Source of the DNA: Algoriphagus sanaruensis
GTDB lineage: Bacteria; Bacteroidota; Bacteroidia; Cytophagales; Cyclobacteriaceae
Direction of reading: 5' to 3'
DNA: 64,000 nt
NCBI RefSeq assembly: GCF_001593605.1
Contig: NZ_CP012836.1
Location: forward strand, 1,426,001-1,490,000
Numbering within the stretch: the stretch's first letter is position 1; each line of letters begins with the position of its first letter. Below the pieces are notes generated by a model. It was not told where the DNA came from, did no database searches, and saw only the letters and a program-made list of their open reading frames with translations. Shown here one piece after another: positions 33,631-44,000 of the stretch. Both the position numbers and the translations under genes were made by a program.

Positions 33631-35412
33631 ATGTTTGGTAAAATGTTTTGGATTTGCTTTTGGCTTGTTCTGGCTGGTAGCCAAGTGCAAGGTCAGGAGT
33701 CAAGAATAATGCCTGAACTTAAGTTTCTTGGGGAATCATCTATTTTACCACAAAAATTAATAATCGAGCAAGATTCTGTCCGGTTCCTGGTATCAGGAAA
33801 AGTGCCCATGGAATCCGTTTTGACCCCAAGGAATCCCAGGGTAAAATTGTTTTTTATTTCTCCTGACCAGACCCTTGATTTGGGTAATATTGATCTAGTC
33901 AAGAATGTCTCACATTATAAATATGAACAAAGGTTTAAACTTCCATTTGAACCTTGGATGGAAAACGGGTTTTTAGAGATCCGATTTTTTCAAGGGAGAA
34001 AAGATGAAGCCAATCCAGAAGAAAAAAAGATTTTAGCAAGAGGTATTTTGGCTCCTCAACGAATGGTTAGGATAGGGGAGGCACTTCCTGGAGAAAATAT
34101 TCAGCCCCTTGGTATGTATATACTGACTCAAAAAAATATCCAGGAAGAATTTCAGGAGGCTGAGTTTACTTTCTTTTTTGGTTCAGGATCGTCATCGCTC
34201 AGGTCATATCCTGCTAACGCGATGGTTCTTGAAAAGATGGATCAATTTTTCTTGGATTATCCACAGGAAATTTCCTTGAAGGTGACGGGAATTCATTCCC
34301 CTGAAGATGTGGAGATTTCAAAAAGCGACTTATCTATGAACCGTGCCAAGGAAGTAAAAGAAAATCTGCTCTCAAGATTCGTAAACCTCAAAGAGTCGAT
34401 GATTACCTTGGATTCGAGAACGCAGGATTTCTTCGATTTAAGAATCCTATTAAGAGATTTTACTGGAATATCTGACCAAAGAAAGGAAGAGCTTTATGCC
34501 ATTTTGCTTAGTAGAGAAGATTTTATTAGTCAGAAAGAAAGACTAGAGAAGATTCCTGGCTCATCACAAATAAAAAAAGATCTGTATCCAAAACTGAGAG
34601 CGGTTAGAGTTCAAGTAACTGGAAAAGCATTGGGGGGATTAACCTACCAGCAATCCAAAAAATTAAAGGAAGCCCTAGAAAGCAAATCTGGGGAAAACCG
34701 ACTTTCGTTTATTGAATGGAATCAAGCTGCAGAATTCACACCAAATCTGGAGGAGAAGGCAGCTATTTATGCAAAGATGACCGAGTATTATCGCTCGCCT
34801 ATACCATATAATAATTTGGCAGTAATTCGAATGAGACAGGCTCAGAGAATTTTGGACCGCCAATCGAAGGAACTATTATGGGAGGAAGCGTTACGATTAT
34901 TGACAATTGCTTATCGGATCGAACCCAACCCAGAGGCCTTATTTAATCAGGGGCAAATTTTGGCCTTACAAGGATTGGATTGGGAAGCATATCAAAAACT
35001 TTCCCAAGCTTCTACCCTTACTCAAAACCCCGAGTTTGTTTCTAAAAATGAGGCATTACGAGGAGCTTTAGACCTTCGAAGGGGAGATTACAAATTGGCA
35101 ACACTTCGTTTTGAAAAACCCACCAAGGATCCCTTGGTATTATTCAATAAAGGCCTTGCCTATTTTTTATTAGAAGATTACTCCAAAGCAAATGCTGCAT
35201 TTGAGGAGTCAGTGAATCAAGGAAGAGAAATTGGATATGGTTATTACGGTTTGGCGATGGTTGCTGCTTCAAATGGATTAGCAGAAGAAGCCTTAATTCA
35301 TTTGCAAAAAGTTGGAATGACGAACCCATTTTTAAAAAGTAAAATAGTAAATGATCCTATTTTTCAAGAGTTAAGGGAAATGGCTGATTTTTTTGAAGTA
35401 TTTTCAAATTAG
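33631..35412 (+). CDS. Secreted OmpA-like/TPR protein of unknown function
   Basis: This roughly 593-residue protein starts with a signal peptide (FWICFWLVLAGSQVQGQ). I use the ATG at 33631; a TTG 54 bases upstream would put 18 residues before it. The first third is beta-rich. The middle part, FTFFFGSGSSSLRS then a helix and SLSMNRAKEVKENLLSRF-like segment (with DLSMNRAKEVKE), follows the strand-helix-strand-helix order of OmpA peptidoglycan-binding domains but lacks the classical NxxL..R signature in full. The last 200 residues are TPR-like (EALFNQGQILALQGLDWEAY, LFNKGLAYFLLEDYSKANAAF, YGLAMVAASNGLAEEA). I do not recognise it as a named protein. It precedes the SusC/D region by a long structured gap. 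Confidence 0.65.
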   Translation: MFGKMFWICFWLVLAGSQVQGQESRIMPELKFLGESSILPQKLIIEQDSVRFLVSGKVPMESVLTPRNPRVKLFFISPDQTLDLGNIDLVKNVSHYKYEQRFKLPFEPWMENGFLEIRFFQGRKDEANPEEKKILARGILAPQRMVRIGEALPGENIQPLGMYILTQKNIQEEFQEAEFTFFFGSGSSSLRSYPANAMVLEKMDQFFLDYPQEISLKVTGIHSPEDVEISKSDLSMNRAKEVKENLLSRFVNLKESMITLDSRTQDFFDLRILLRDFTGISDQRKEELYAILLSREDFISQKERLEKIPGSSQIKKDLYPKLRAVRVQVTGKALGGLTYQQSKKLKEALESKSGENRLSFIEWNQAAEFTPNLEEKAAIYAKMTEYYRSPIPYNNLAVIRMRQAQRILDRQSKELLWEEALRLLTIAYRIEPNPEALFNQGQILALQGLDWEAYQKLSQASTLTQNPEFVSKNEALRGALDLRRGDYKLATLRFEKPTKDPLVLFNKGLAYFLLEDYSKANAAFEESVNQGREIGYGYYGLAMVAASNGLAEEALIHLQKVGMTNPFLKSKIVNDPIFQELREMADFFEVFSN

Positions 35413-35497
35413 TCTACCATATCTTTTCATAAGGTTAATTTTTTGTGCAAAAATTTAATTTTGTAGAAATAGTTAATTCGAATAATATTCGCTGAAA

Positions 35498-35556
35498 AGA
35501 AGGTTTTTCACTATTTATTGGAAGGTTAGGATTGAAAATTTCTTTAAAAACCTTCT
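35498..35556. repeat. 11-bp inverted repeat upstream of susC
   Basis: AGAAGGTTTTT (35498-35508) and AAAAACCTTCT (35546-35556) are perfect inverted copies separated by 37 bases, with a further GAAGGTT at 35521. The T5 at the end of the left arm is not a terminator tail. It could be a stem-loop in the 3' end of the upstream gene's mRNA or a protein-binding dyad. Confidence 0.45.
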
Positions 35557-35826
35557 AAACTGACAAAAACAAAAATTTTATTTAGGCTAGGTCGTTTGAT
35601 TTTTGTTTTAGATTATTTAACATTGACGCTTGAGAATTAACAATAAAACCCAAAATTCAAGCCTATGCCCAATATTACTTAGCACAATTCCTACTCTCTC
35701 CTAGCATCGACCGATGCCTCAAACCTATCGGTTATTTAGTTCGCGGGTCGTAAGACCATGGTAATGAAGCAATAGAAAACAGGAAAATTTAACCTTCGCT
35801 CTATTGCAATTATTTTAAGGATAATC

Positions 35827-35838
35827 GCAAACGATTGC
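35827..35838. promoter_or_regulatory. Possible LacI/GalR-type operator upstream of susC
   Basis: GCAAACGATTGC is a dyad in its outer four bases around an ACGA centre, like known LacI-family sites with a central CG. It lies 56 bases before the susC ATG. No LacI regulator gene is in the window, so the assignment is speculative. Confidence 0.3.
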
Positions 35839-35893
35839 ATATCAATTAACAAACAAGTATTTGAGATTAATCTTGTTACCCAATCTATCTACT

Positions 35894-38800
35894 ATGAAAA
35901 ATGTGTACAAAATTCTAAGTGTGTGCCTAACGCTCTTAGTCCTATCTGTCTCGGCTGCCTATGCGCAGAAAACGGTGACGGGTACGGTTCTGGATGAGTT
36001 CGGTATGGGCCTTCCTGGTGTATCTATCCTTGTGAAGGGAACCACCACCGGTACTGCCACTGACATTGATGGAAAATATTCCCTCAGCGTCCCTAATGAC
36101 CAAGCTACTTTGGTCTTTTCATTTATTGGCTATGCTTCCATCGAACAGGTGGTAGGAGCTAGAAGTGTTATCGATGTTAGCATGAAGCCTGACGAAAGAA
36201 CGCTTACTGAATTGGTTGTTACTGGTTATTCCATTGACACCAGACGTGAGACTACAGGTGCGATTGCTACAGTTGATCCAAAAGACTTGACCGTAATCCC
36301 TACTGGTAACGTAGAACAAACCCTTCAGGGTCGTGTTTCCGGTGTTACTGTAATTACAAACGGTCAGCCTGGTACTTCATCTATCATCCGTGTACGTGGT
36401 TTCGGAGCCTTCGGTGGTAACGAACCTCTTTACGTTGTTGACGGAGTTCCAGTTGGATCTACGGATTTCTTAAATCCTGATGATATCGAGTCTACTACAG
36501 TATTGAAAGATGCTGCTGCAGCTTCTATCTATGGTGCTCGTGCTGCAAACGGTGTAATCGTTTACACCACCAAGCGAGGTGCAAGAAACAAAAAATTAAG
36601 AGTTGACTATAATGGTATGTATGGGGTGACTGATCCAGGCAAAGGTTTGGACATGATGAATCCTCAGGATTATGCTACCTACACTTGGTTAGCCGAAGCT
36701 AATACCGCTCGTATCAACAATAGACAACCAAATTTTGGCCACCCTCAGTTTGGAACTGGAGCGTCTCCAGTTATGCCTTACTACCTAAGTGTGATCACCA
36801 GAAACCCTGCAACAGGTGCTTTTGGTGTTGCATCGGGTCAGCCAGGTCCTTTGACAGCCGCTCAAATCGAGCAACAAAGAGAATGGTATAACATCAATCC
36901 TCAAGCAGGAACTGTTAGACAGTTGACTAGAGCGATGACTGGCGAAGGTACTGATTGGTACGGTGTACTTACTGCTCCTGCTCCTTTACATAGACACTCA
37001 ATTGGATTTAATGGAGGTTCTGAGACTTCAAGATTCTACATTGGTCTTGGTATGCAAGAGCAAGATGGTATCATGATCGGTAACACCTTCAAGCGTTACT
37101 CTTTGAGAGCAAACTCTGAATTTGATGTAACTGATAAAATTAGAATTGGTCAAAACTTCCAGGCAACTTACAGACAAGTATTAGGACAGCAAGGTGGTAC
37201 TGGTGGTCGAGGCGTTTCTGATGACGAAAATGATATTCTTCAAGCATTCCGTATGCCTTCAATCATCCCTGTGTATGATGAGTTTGGTGGATATGCTGGT
37301 ACAGCCTCTAGAGGTTTTAACAACCCAAGAAACCCTGTTGCAAACAGAGAAGGTCAATTGAACAATAGAAACTTCAATGCCAATGCATTTGGTAACGTTT
37401 ATGCTGAAGTTGATCTAATCGATAATTTGACTTTCAGGACTTCAGTTGGTGGTCAGTATAATAACTATTACTACTGGAACTACTCAAGATTGCAGTACGA
37501 AAACTCTGAAAACAACTCTGCATTCGGATATAGTGAAGGTGCGGGATTTGCTTTCGGATGGACTTTCACCAATACTGCATCTTACAAGAAAACTTTTGGA
37601 AAGCATGCAATTGATGTTTTGGCTGGCCAGGAAGCTTTGAACACTGGTGTATCTAGAAACATGGACGCAGTTGGTCAAAATCCATTCTCCCAAGATCCTG
37701 ATTTCATCACCATTTCTAACTTGCCTGTAGGTACTCGTCAAGTAAACTCCGGTCAATCTAAAGGGGTTAACTTCAACTCTTACTTCGGTCAAGTAAAATA
37801 TACCTTCAATGACAAATATATCTTCAGTGCTGTAGTTCGTCGTGACGGTTCTTCTCGATTTGGGGTTAACGCTCGTTATGGTACCTTCCCTGCATTCTCA
37901 GCAGCATGGAGAATTTCATCTGAATCCTTCCTGCAAAGCGCAACTTGGATTGACGATTTGAAAATCCGTGGTGGTTGGGGTCAAATGGGTAACTCTAACA
38001 ACGTTGATCCAAACAACCAGTTCTCCTTGTTCTCTGGTAACGTAGGTGCATCTTCTTACGATATTACAGGATCTAACTCAGGTGCTGTTATCGGTTTCAG
38101 AAGATCTCGAATTGGTAACCCTAACGCTCAGTGGGAAACTGCTGTTACTCAAAACGTTGGGTTTGACGGTACATTCTTCAATGGTAGATTGGATGTGATT
38201 TTCGACTGGTGGAAAAAAGACACCAAAGATTTGTTGTTTACAGTTCCAATTCCATTGACTGCAGGTAGCAATGCCTCACCTCCAGCTGTAAACGTTGGAT
38301 CCATGTTGAACAGAGGTCTTGATTTATTGGTAAGCACAAGAGGTAACCTTTCTGGCGATCTTACTTACCAATTGACTGTAACTGGTTCAACACTTAAGAA
38401 TGAGATTTCTTCTCTATCTCCTGGTTTGGACTTCATTACTACTGTCAACCCATCTTACAGAGGTATTCAGCCAATTAGAAATGCAGTAGGTCAACCACTT
38501 TCATCTTTCTTCGGATACAATGTTCTTGGCTTGTTCAGAAATGCAGAAGATGTGAATTCACATGCTACTCAAGCAGGTGCAGCTCCTGGCCGATTCAAGT
38601 TTGAGGACGTTAATGGTGATGGAGTTATTTCTCCAGCTGACCGTGTATTCTTGGGTAATCCTGTTCCTGATTTCACAGGTGGTGTAAACTTTACAATTGG
38701 TTACAAAGGATTTGACCTTTCTGCCTATTTGTATACTTCTATCGGAAACGAAATCTGGAATCAGTCTAGATGGTTTACTGACTTCTTCCAAACATTTGAA

Positions 38801-39169
38801 GGTGCTGCAATTTCAGAGCGTTTGAAAATGGCATGGACTCCTGAGAATTTGGACGCAACTATTCCTGTTGTGGAAAGAACTGCAAACTTCTCAACTTCTG
38901 ACGTTGCTAACTCTTTCTACGTGGAAGATGGTTCTTACTTGAGATTGCAAAACCTTACTTTAGGTTATTCAGCTCCTGCTTCTGTTCTTGAGAAATTGAA
39001 AATGGAAAGAGCTAGAGTATTCGCTTCAGTTAACAACTTGTTTACTTTGACAGGTTATGAAGGTTTGGATCCTGCGGTTGGTGGTGACGCTGACTTAACA
39101 TTTGGTATTGACGTAGGTAACTATCCAGTTACTAGAGGTTGGACATTCGGTGTAAACCTTAGCTTCTAA
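35894..39169 (+). CDS. susC: SusC/RagA-family TonB-linked outer-membrane protein
   Basis: This 1091-residue importer has a signal peptide (ending SAAYAQ), a carboxypeptidase-regulatory-like domain (VTGTVLDEFGMGLPGVSILV), a TonB-box-like LTELVVTGYS segment, the plug domain with IRVRGFGAFGGNEPLYVVDG and the SusC signature DIESTTVLKDAAAASIYGARAANG, then a 22-strand-type barrel ending in the aromatic strand FGVNLSF. SusC forms the barrel under the SusD lid and imports oligosaccharides or peptides with TonB energy. I use the ATG at 35894; an upstream TTG would lengthen the signal peptide unnaturally. Codon choice (many GGT, GCT, AAC, TTC) hints at high expression. Confidence 0.95.
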   Translation: MKNVYKILSVCLTLLVLSVSAAYAQKTVTGTVLDEFGMGLPGVSILVKGTTTGTATDIDGKYSLSVPNDQATLVFSFIGYASIEQVVGARSVIDVSMKPDERTLTELVVTGYSIDTRRETTGAIATVDPKDLTVIPTGNVEQTLQGRVSGVTVITNGQPGTSSIIRVRGFGAFGGNEPLYVVDGVPVGSTDFLNPDDIESTTVLKDAAAASIYGARAANGVIVYTTKRGARNKKLRVDYNGMYGVTDPGKGLDMMNPQDYATYTWLAEANTARINNRQPNFGHPQFGTGASPVMPYYLSVITRNPATGAFGVASGQPGPLTAAQIEQQREWYNINPQAGTVRQLTRAMTGEGTDWYGVLTAPAPLHRHSIGFNGGSETSRFYIGLGMQEQDGIMIGNTFKRYSLRANSEFDVTDKIRIGQNFQATYRQVLGQQGGTGGRGVSDDENDILQAFRMPSIIPVYDEFGGYAGTASRGFNNPRNPVANREGQLNNRNFNANAFGNVYAEVDLIDNLTFRTSVGGQYNNYYYWNYSRLQYENSENNSAFGYSEGAGFAFGWTFTNTASYKKTFGKHAIDVLAGQEALNTGVSRNMDAVGQNPFSQDPDFITISNLPVGTRQVNSGQSKGVNFNSYFGQVKYTFNDKYIFSAVVRRDGSSRFGVNARYGTFPAFSAAWRISSESFLQSATWIDDLKIRGGWGQMGNSNNVDPNNQFSLFSGNVGASSYDITGSNSGAVIGFRRSRIGNPNAQWETAVTQNVGFDGTFFNGRLDVIFDWWKKDTKDLLFTVPIPLTAGSNASPPAVNVGSMLNRGLDLLVSTRGNLSGDLTYQLTVTGSTLKNEISSLSPGLDFITTVNPSYRGIQPIRNAVGQPLSSFFGYNVLGLFRNAEDVNSHATQAGAAPGRFKFEDVNGDGVISPADRVFLGNPVPDFTGGVNFTIGYKGFDLSAYLYTSIGNEIWNQSRWFTDFFQTFEGAAISERLKMAWTPENLDATIPVVERTANFSTSDVANSFYVEDGSYLRLQNLTLGYSAPASVLEKLKMERARVFASVNNLFTLTGYEGLDPAVGGDADLTFGIDVGNYPVTRGWTFGVNLSF

Positions 39170-39222
39170 GCCAAACATCCTGATTTGAATCGAGTTATAG
39201 AAACTATAATAGATTAACAAAA

Positions 39223-40956
39223 ATGAAAAATTTCAAATTAAAATTCGGTGCCCTACTAGCATCCACGGCGATGATGGTAGCAGTGAGTTGTAGCGACGAA
39301 TTTCTTGATGTACCACCGGTAGGGCAATTGTCTGAAAATCAGCTTTCTTCATTAGCTGGTTTGGATGCTTCTCTTATCGCAGCGTATTCTCAAGTTAACG
39401 GTCGTGGTAACAGATTAGGGTCTCCTTCCAACTGGGTTTGGGGGAGTATCAGAGGGGGAGAGGCTAACAAAGGCACTGACCCTGGAGACTTTAGTACGAT
39501 TAACCCAATTCAGCGATATGAAAACAACGCTGCGGGTGGGGAAATGGGATCAAAATACAATGTTTGTTACGAAGGTATTGCCAGAGCAAACAATGTTTTG
39601 AGACTAATTGAAAAAGCTGGTGCTGATGTAACAGATGCTGACAAAAAGAGATTGTCTTCTCAAGCAAGATTCTTGAGAGCTCATTTCTACTTCGAATTGG
39701 CTAGACTTTACAATAGAACTCCTTATGTAGACGAAACCGTAGATTACGGATCTGGTCTTGAAGAAGTTAAAAATGATAAGGATTTATGGCCATTTATCAT
39801 TGCTGATTTCGAATATGCTATTGCAAATCTTCCAGCTACACAGCCTCAAGTAGGTCGTGTAAATGCTTGGGCTGCAAAGTCATATTTGGGTAAAGTTTAC
39901 ATGTACACTAAAGAGTATTCCAAGGCTAAAACCCTATTTGATGATGTAATCGCTAACGGTGTTACCTCAAATGGCTTGAAGTACGATTTAGTTTCTTACT
40001 ATGATGACATGTTCCGTGCTGCAAATGATAACCACCAAGAGTCTGTTTGGGCTTATCAGTCTGCTGCAAACACTGGATCTGTATTGAATGCTAACCCTGA
40101 GTTTGACTTGAACTTCCCTTACAATACTGGTCCTGCTGGTCCAGGTAACTGTTGCGGATTCTTCCAGCCAAGCTTTACTTTCGTAAACGCATTCAGAACT
40201 TCTGCTCAAGGACTTCCTTTGTTGGACAAATCTTACAATAGCCCTGCTAATGAAGTGAAGAACGATATGGGTTTAGCTTCAGGTGCTGCATTTACTCCTG
40301 ATGCTGGAAGCCTTGACCCTCGTTTGGATCATACAGTAGGTAGAAGAGGCATTCCTTATTTGGATTGGCAAGACCACCCAGGTCAAGCTTGGATTCGTAA
40401 CCAACCAAATGCTGGACCTTACTCTCCTAAGAAGTATGTTTATGCTAGATCTGAGCAAGGTTCTTACCAAGATAACTCTTCTTGGACCCCTGGTTATACC
40501 GGTATCAACTTCATGATCATTCGTTTTGCTGATATCCTTCTTTTAGCTGCTGAAGCTGAAATCGAAGTTGGGTCTTTGGAAAAAGCGAGAGAATATGTTA
40601 ACCGTGTAAGAACAAGAGCAATGAACTCCAAGCTTAAGAGAGAAGATGGTTCTGATGCTGCTAATTATGTAATTGGTCTTTATAATGATGCTTGGACAAG
40701 CGCCGACACTGCTAGATTGGCTGTTCGTCATGAGCGTTTGCTTGAATTGGGAATGGAAGGACATCGTTTCTTCGATCTTCAGCGTTGGGGAACTGCTCAA
40801 GCTGAATTGGATTTCTATTTAGCATATGATGCCGTGAAGCTTCCTGCTGCACTTGGTGGTGCAAAATATACTGATCAATACAAGTGGGTTCCAATTCCTC
40901 AGGATCAAATTGACCTTGTAGGAACGGATATCCTTACTCAAAATCCTGGCTTCTAA
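39223..40956 (+). CDS. susD: SusD/RagB-family nutrient-binding lipoprotein
   Basis: This 577-residue surface lipoprotein has its acylated cysteine C23 in AVSCSDEFLD, a standard SusD start. Alpha-helical TPR-like repeats (RFLRAHFYFELARLYN, GRVNAWAAKSYLGKVYMYTKEY) and the C-terminal FDLQRWGTAQAEL and WVPIPQDQIDLVG segments confirm the family. It starts 53 bases after susC and is followed by a terminator, so susC and susD form a two-gene transcript. It is the ligand-capturing lid of the importer; the ligand cannot be read from the sequence. Confidence 0.95.
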   Translation: MKNFKLKFGALLASTAMMVAVSCSDEFLDVPPVGQLSENQLSSLAGLDASLIAAYSQVNGRGNRLGSPSNWVWGSIRGGEANKGTDPGDFSTINPIQRYENNAAGGEMGSKYNVCYEGIARANNVLRLIEKAGADVTDADKKRLSSQARFLRAHFYFELARLYNRTPYVDETVDYGSGLEEVKNDKDLWPFIIADFEYAIANLPATQPQVGRVNAWAAKSYLGKVYMYTKEYSKAKTLFDDVIANGVTSNGLKYDLVSYYDDMFRAANDNHQESVWAYQSAANTGSVLNANPEFDLNFPYNTGPAGPGNCCGFFQPSFTFVNAFRTSAQGLPLLDKSYNSPANEVKNDMGLASGAAFTPDAGSLDPRLDHTVGRRGIPYLDWQDHPGQAWIRNQPNAGPYSPKKYVYARSEQGSYQDNSSWTPGYTGINFMIIRFADILLLAAEAEIEVGSLEKAREYVNRVRTRAMNSKLKREDGSDAANYVIGLYNDAWTSADTARLAVRHERLLELGMEGHRFFDLQRWGTAQAELDFYLAYDAVKLPAALGGAKYTDQYKWVPIPQDQIDLVGTDILTQNPGF

Positions 40957-40982
40957 GAAGTTGATTTGAGAATTTAATTGAA

Positions 40983-41011
40983 GAGAAGGTCGAGAGGCCT
41001 TCTCTTTTTTT
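40983..41011 (+). terminator. Terminator of the susCD transcript
   Basis: GAGAAGG (40983-40989) pairs with CCTTCTC (40998-41004) and is followed by seven T residues, 27 bases after the susD stop. It separates susCD from the VCBS lipoprotein gene, which must therefore have its own start or read-through. Confidence 0.85.
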
Positions 41012-41092
41012 GTGGGATATTATTTCCAAAATCTTCTGTCTAAGCTTGGAAAATGCTAATTTCAAAGCTCCCAAGCATTCTATAAATTACCT

Positions 41093-44000
41093 ATGAAGTC
41101 CCTGTTCCTTTGTTGCTATCTCGTATTGATTTTAAGTTTTATCTCCTGTAAAAAAGAGGATAAACTATTTGTCCTTAAATCTCCAGACAAAACCGGAATC
41201 ACATTTAATAACCTTATCACCGAATCTGATAGCTTTAATATTCTCACCGATGAATACATTTTTAACGGGGGTGGTGTTACTGTTGCAGATTTTGACCAAA
41301 ATGGACTTCCTGATTTGTTTTTTACAGGGAATCAAGTTCCAAATCGACTTTATTTAAATGAAGGAGATTTTAAATTTTCTGATGTTTCTGAATCATCTGG
41401 AGTAATGGCTTCTGATCGTTGGTGTACTGGAAGTGTGGTTGTGGATATCAATGAGGATGGTTTGCCTGATATTTATGTGGCTGCTGCCATGAAAAAAGGT
41501 CAAGGTGAGCGAAATAATCTACTTTTTGTTAATCAAGGAAAAGATGCCTCAGGTAGTATTACTTTTAAGGAAATGGCCGCTCAGTATGGAATTGCTGATT
41601 CTGGAAATGGAATGGGAGCAGCTTTCCTAGATTATGACCTGGATGGTGATTTGGATTTGTATGTTCTAAATAACGAGCAATTAACTACCAAGCCGACCAA
41701 TTTTCGTCCAAAAGTAACAGATGGGACAGCGGTTAATAATGACGCATTTTATCGAAATAATGGGGATGGTACATTTACAAATGTGACCTTGGAAGCCGGA
41801 ATTGTCTATGAAGGTTTTGGCTTAGGCTTGGCAATTTCTGACATGAATAATGATGGCTGGCCGGATATCCATGTGAGTAATGATTATATCACCAATGATA
41901 TCCTTTATATCAATAATCAGGATGGAACTTTTTCAAATCAAACTAAAGAGAATTTAAAGCATCAAAGCCAATTCTCTATGGGGTCTGACATTTCGGATTT
42001 TAACAATGATGCGCTTCCGGACTTAATAACCATCGATATGTTGGGAGAAGATAATTACCGAAAGAAAACCACGATCGGTAAAAATGTATATCAGACTTAT
42101 CTGAACAATGAACAGTTTGGTTATGAATATCAATATGTTCGGAATATGGTTCATCTCAACAATGGTCCCGGAATTCCTTTTAGTGAAATTGGAATGTTAG
42201 CAGGAGTCTATCAGACAGATTGGAGCTGGGCACCACTTTTTGGCGATATTGATAATGACGGTTTACGTGACCTGTTGATTACTAATGGTTTTCCAAGAGA
42301 CATTACAGATAAGGATTTTGCAAATTATAGGGCGGATGTGGGAAATATTGCCTCGGTAAGGCAGCTTTTGGATTCTATTCCAATTGTTAAAATTCCCAAT
42401 TATTCCTATCGAAATTCAGATGGTCTTCATTTCAAAGATTCAGGAGAGGAATGGGGATTGAATGTTCCTTCTTTCTCCAATGGTGCTGCATTGGTAGACT
42501 TAGACAATGATGGTGATTTGGATTATGTAGTCAATAATATCAATGATCCGGCTTTTGTTTTTGAGAATACCTTAAATCAACGCCAACAACATCCAAATTA
42601 TCTCAGGATCAAATTAGAAGGTAGTAAAGCCAACCCAACTGGATTGGGAGCTAAGGTTTTACTCAAACTTCCTGCAGAACAAATTCTTTTCCAAGAAATG
42701 CAAACAGTTCGTGGCTATATGTCATCCACGGAACCTGTCCTGCACTTTGGATTGGATAGCTTGAGCCAAGTGGAGGAAATATTGGTTATATGGTCAGATG
42801 GAAAGGAAAATAGGCTTAAAAATGTATCTGTAAATCAGTTAGTATCCATATCCTATTCTCAAGCAACTCAAGGAAATTCAAACTTGGCAATTTTGGATTT
42901 GGGTGGTAGTAAGCAGTTTTTCAATGAAGTTTCTTCAAGTCTTGGAGTTGAATTGATTCATGAGGAAGAAGATAAAATCGATTACAATATTCAGAGAACA
43001 TTGCCACATAAGTTATCCCAATTTGGTCCAGCATTAGCGGTTGGTGATTTAAATGGAGACGGATTGGAGGATTTGGTAGTGGGATCTTCATCTGGGTTTT
43101 CTCCTGTAGGGTTTATCCAACAGCAAAATGGAGGCTTTTTGAAAAAAGAACTTTTGCCGGGAGAGAATTCGATTTTTGAAGAAACGGGGATTCTTCTGGT
43201 TGATTTGGATAATGATGATGACTTAGATATTTACTTGGTGAGTGGAAGCGCTGAGTTTGCTCCAAATTCTGCTGAGTATCGAGACCGAGTCTACTTCAAT
43301 GATGGAAAAGGAAATTTTAATCTTGATTTAAACTTTGTTGCCTCACCTGCAAATGGAAGTGTTGTTAGAGGAGCAGATTTCGATGGAGACGGTTGGATAG
43401 ATCTGTTTGTAGGTGGTCGTGCGCCAGTTGCCCAATATCCCTTGCCAGAAAAGAGTTTTCTATATCATAACCAAAATGGACAGTTGGTTGATAAAACTGC
43501 AGAGCTGATTCCTGAACTATCAGGTTTGGGTATGATAACCGATGCAGTTTGGACTGATGCCAATCAGGATGGTAAGATTGATTTGGTGGTAGTTGGCGAG
43601 TTAATGCCAATTACATTATTTCTAAATGAAGGAGGGATATTCAAAAAGGCTTCAAATACTGGATTAGAAAACTACTTGGGGTGGTGGAATTCGATAGCTA
43701 CCGCCGATTTTGATCAAGATGGTGATTCTGATTGGGTGGTGGGAAATTTGGGAGCCAACAATGTACATCAGCCTTCCAATGATCGGCCACTCAAAATTTA
43801 CGCAAAGGATTTTGATAATAATGGATCAATTGATCCGGTCACTTTTGCTTTCTACAAAGATAAAATTGGAGGCGGATATCAATCTTTTCCAAGTCATTTT
43901 TGGGATGATTTAATTGGGCAAAGCCCGATGTTCAGACGGAAGTTTGACAGGTATAAATATTTTGCCAATAGTACCGAGCAAAGCTTTTTTAGTGAAGATG

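Larger units (their letters stand above)
35413..35893 (+). other. 480-base AT-rich gap and susC leader
   Basis: No gene is visible here. The gap holds an 11-bp inverted repeat (35498-35556, listed separately), and near its end a dyad GCAAACGATTGC (35827-35838) that resembles LacI-family operators. The final 60 bases form the susC leader. No perfect TAnnTTTG promoter box was found, so control of susC is unclear. Confidence 0.5.
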
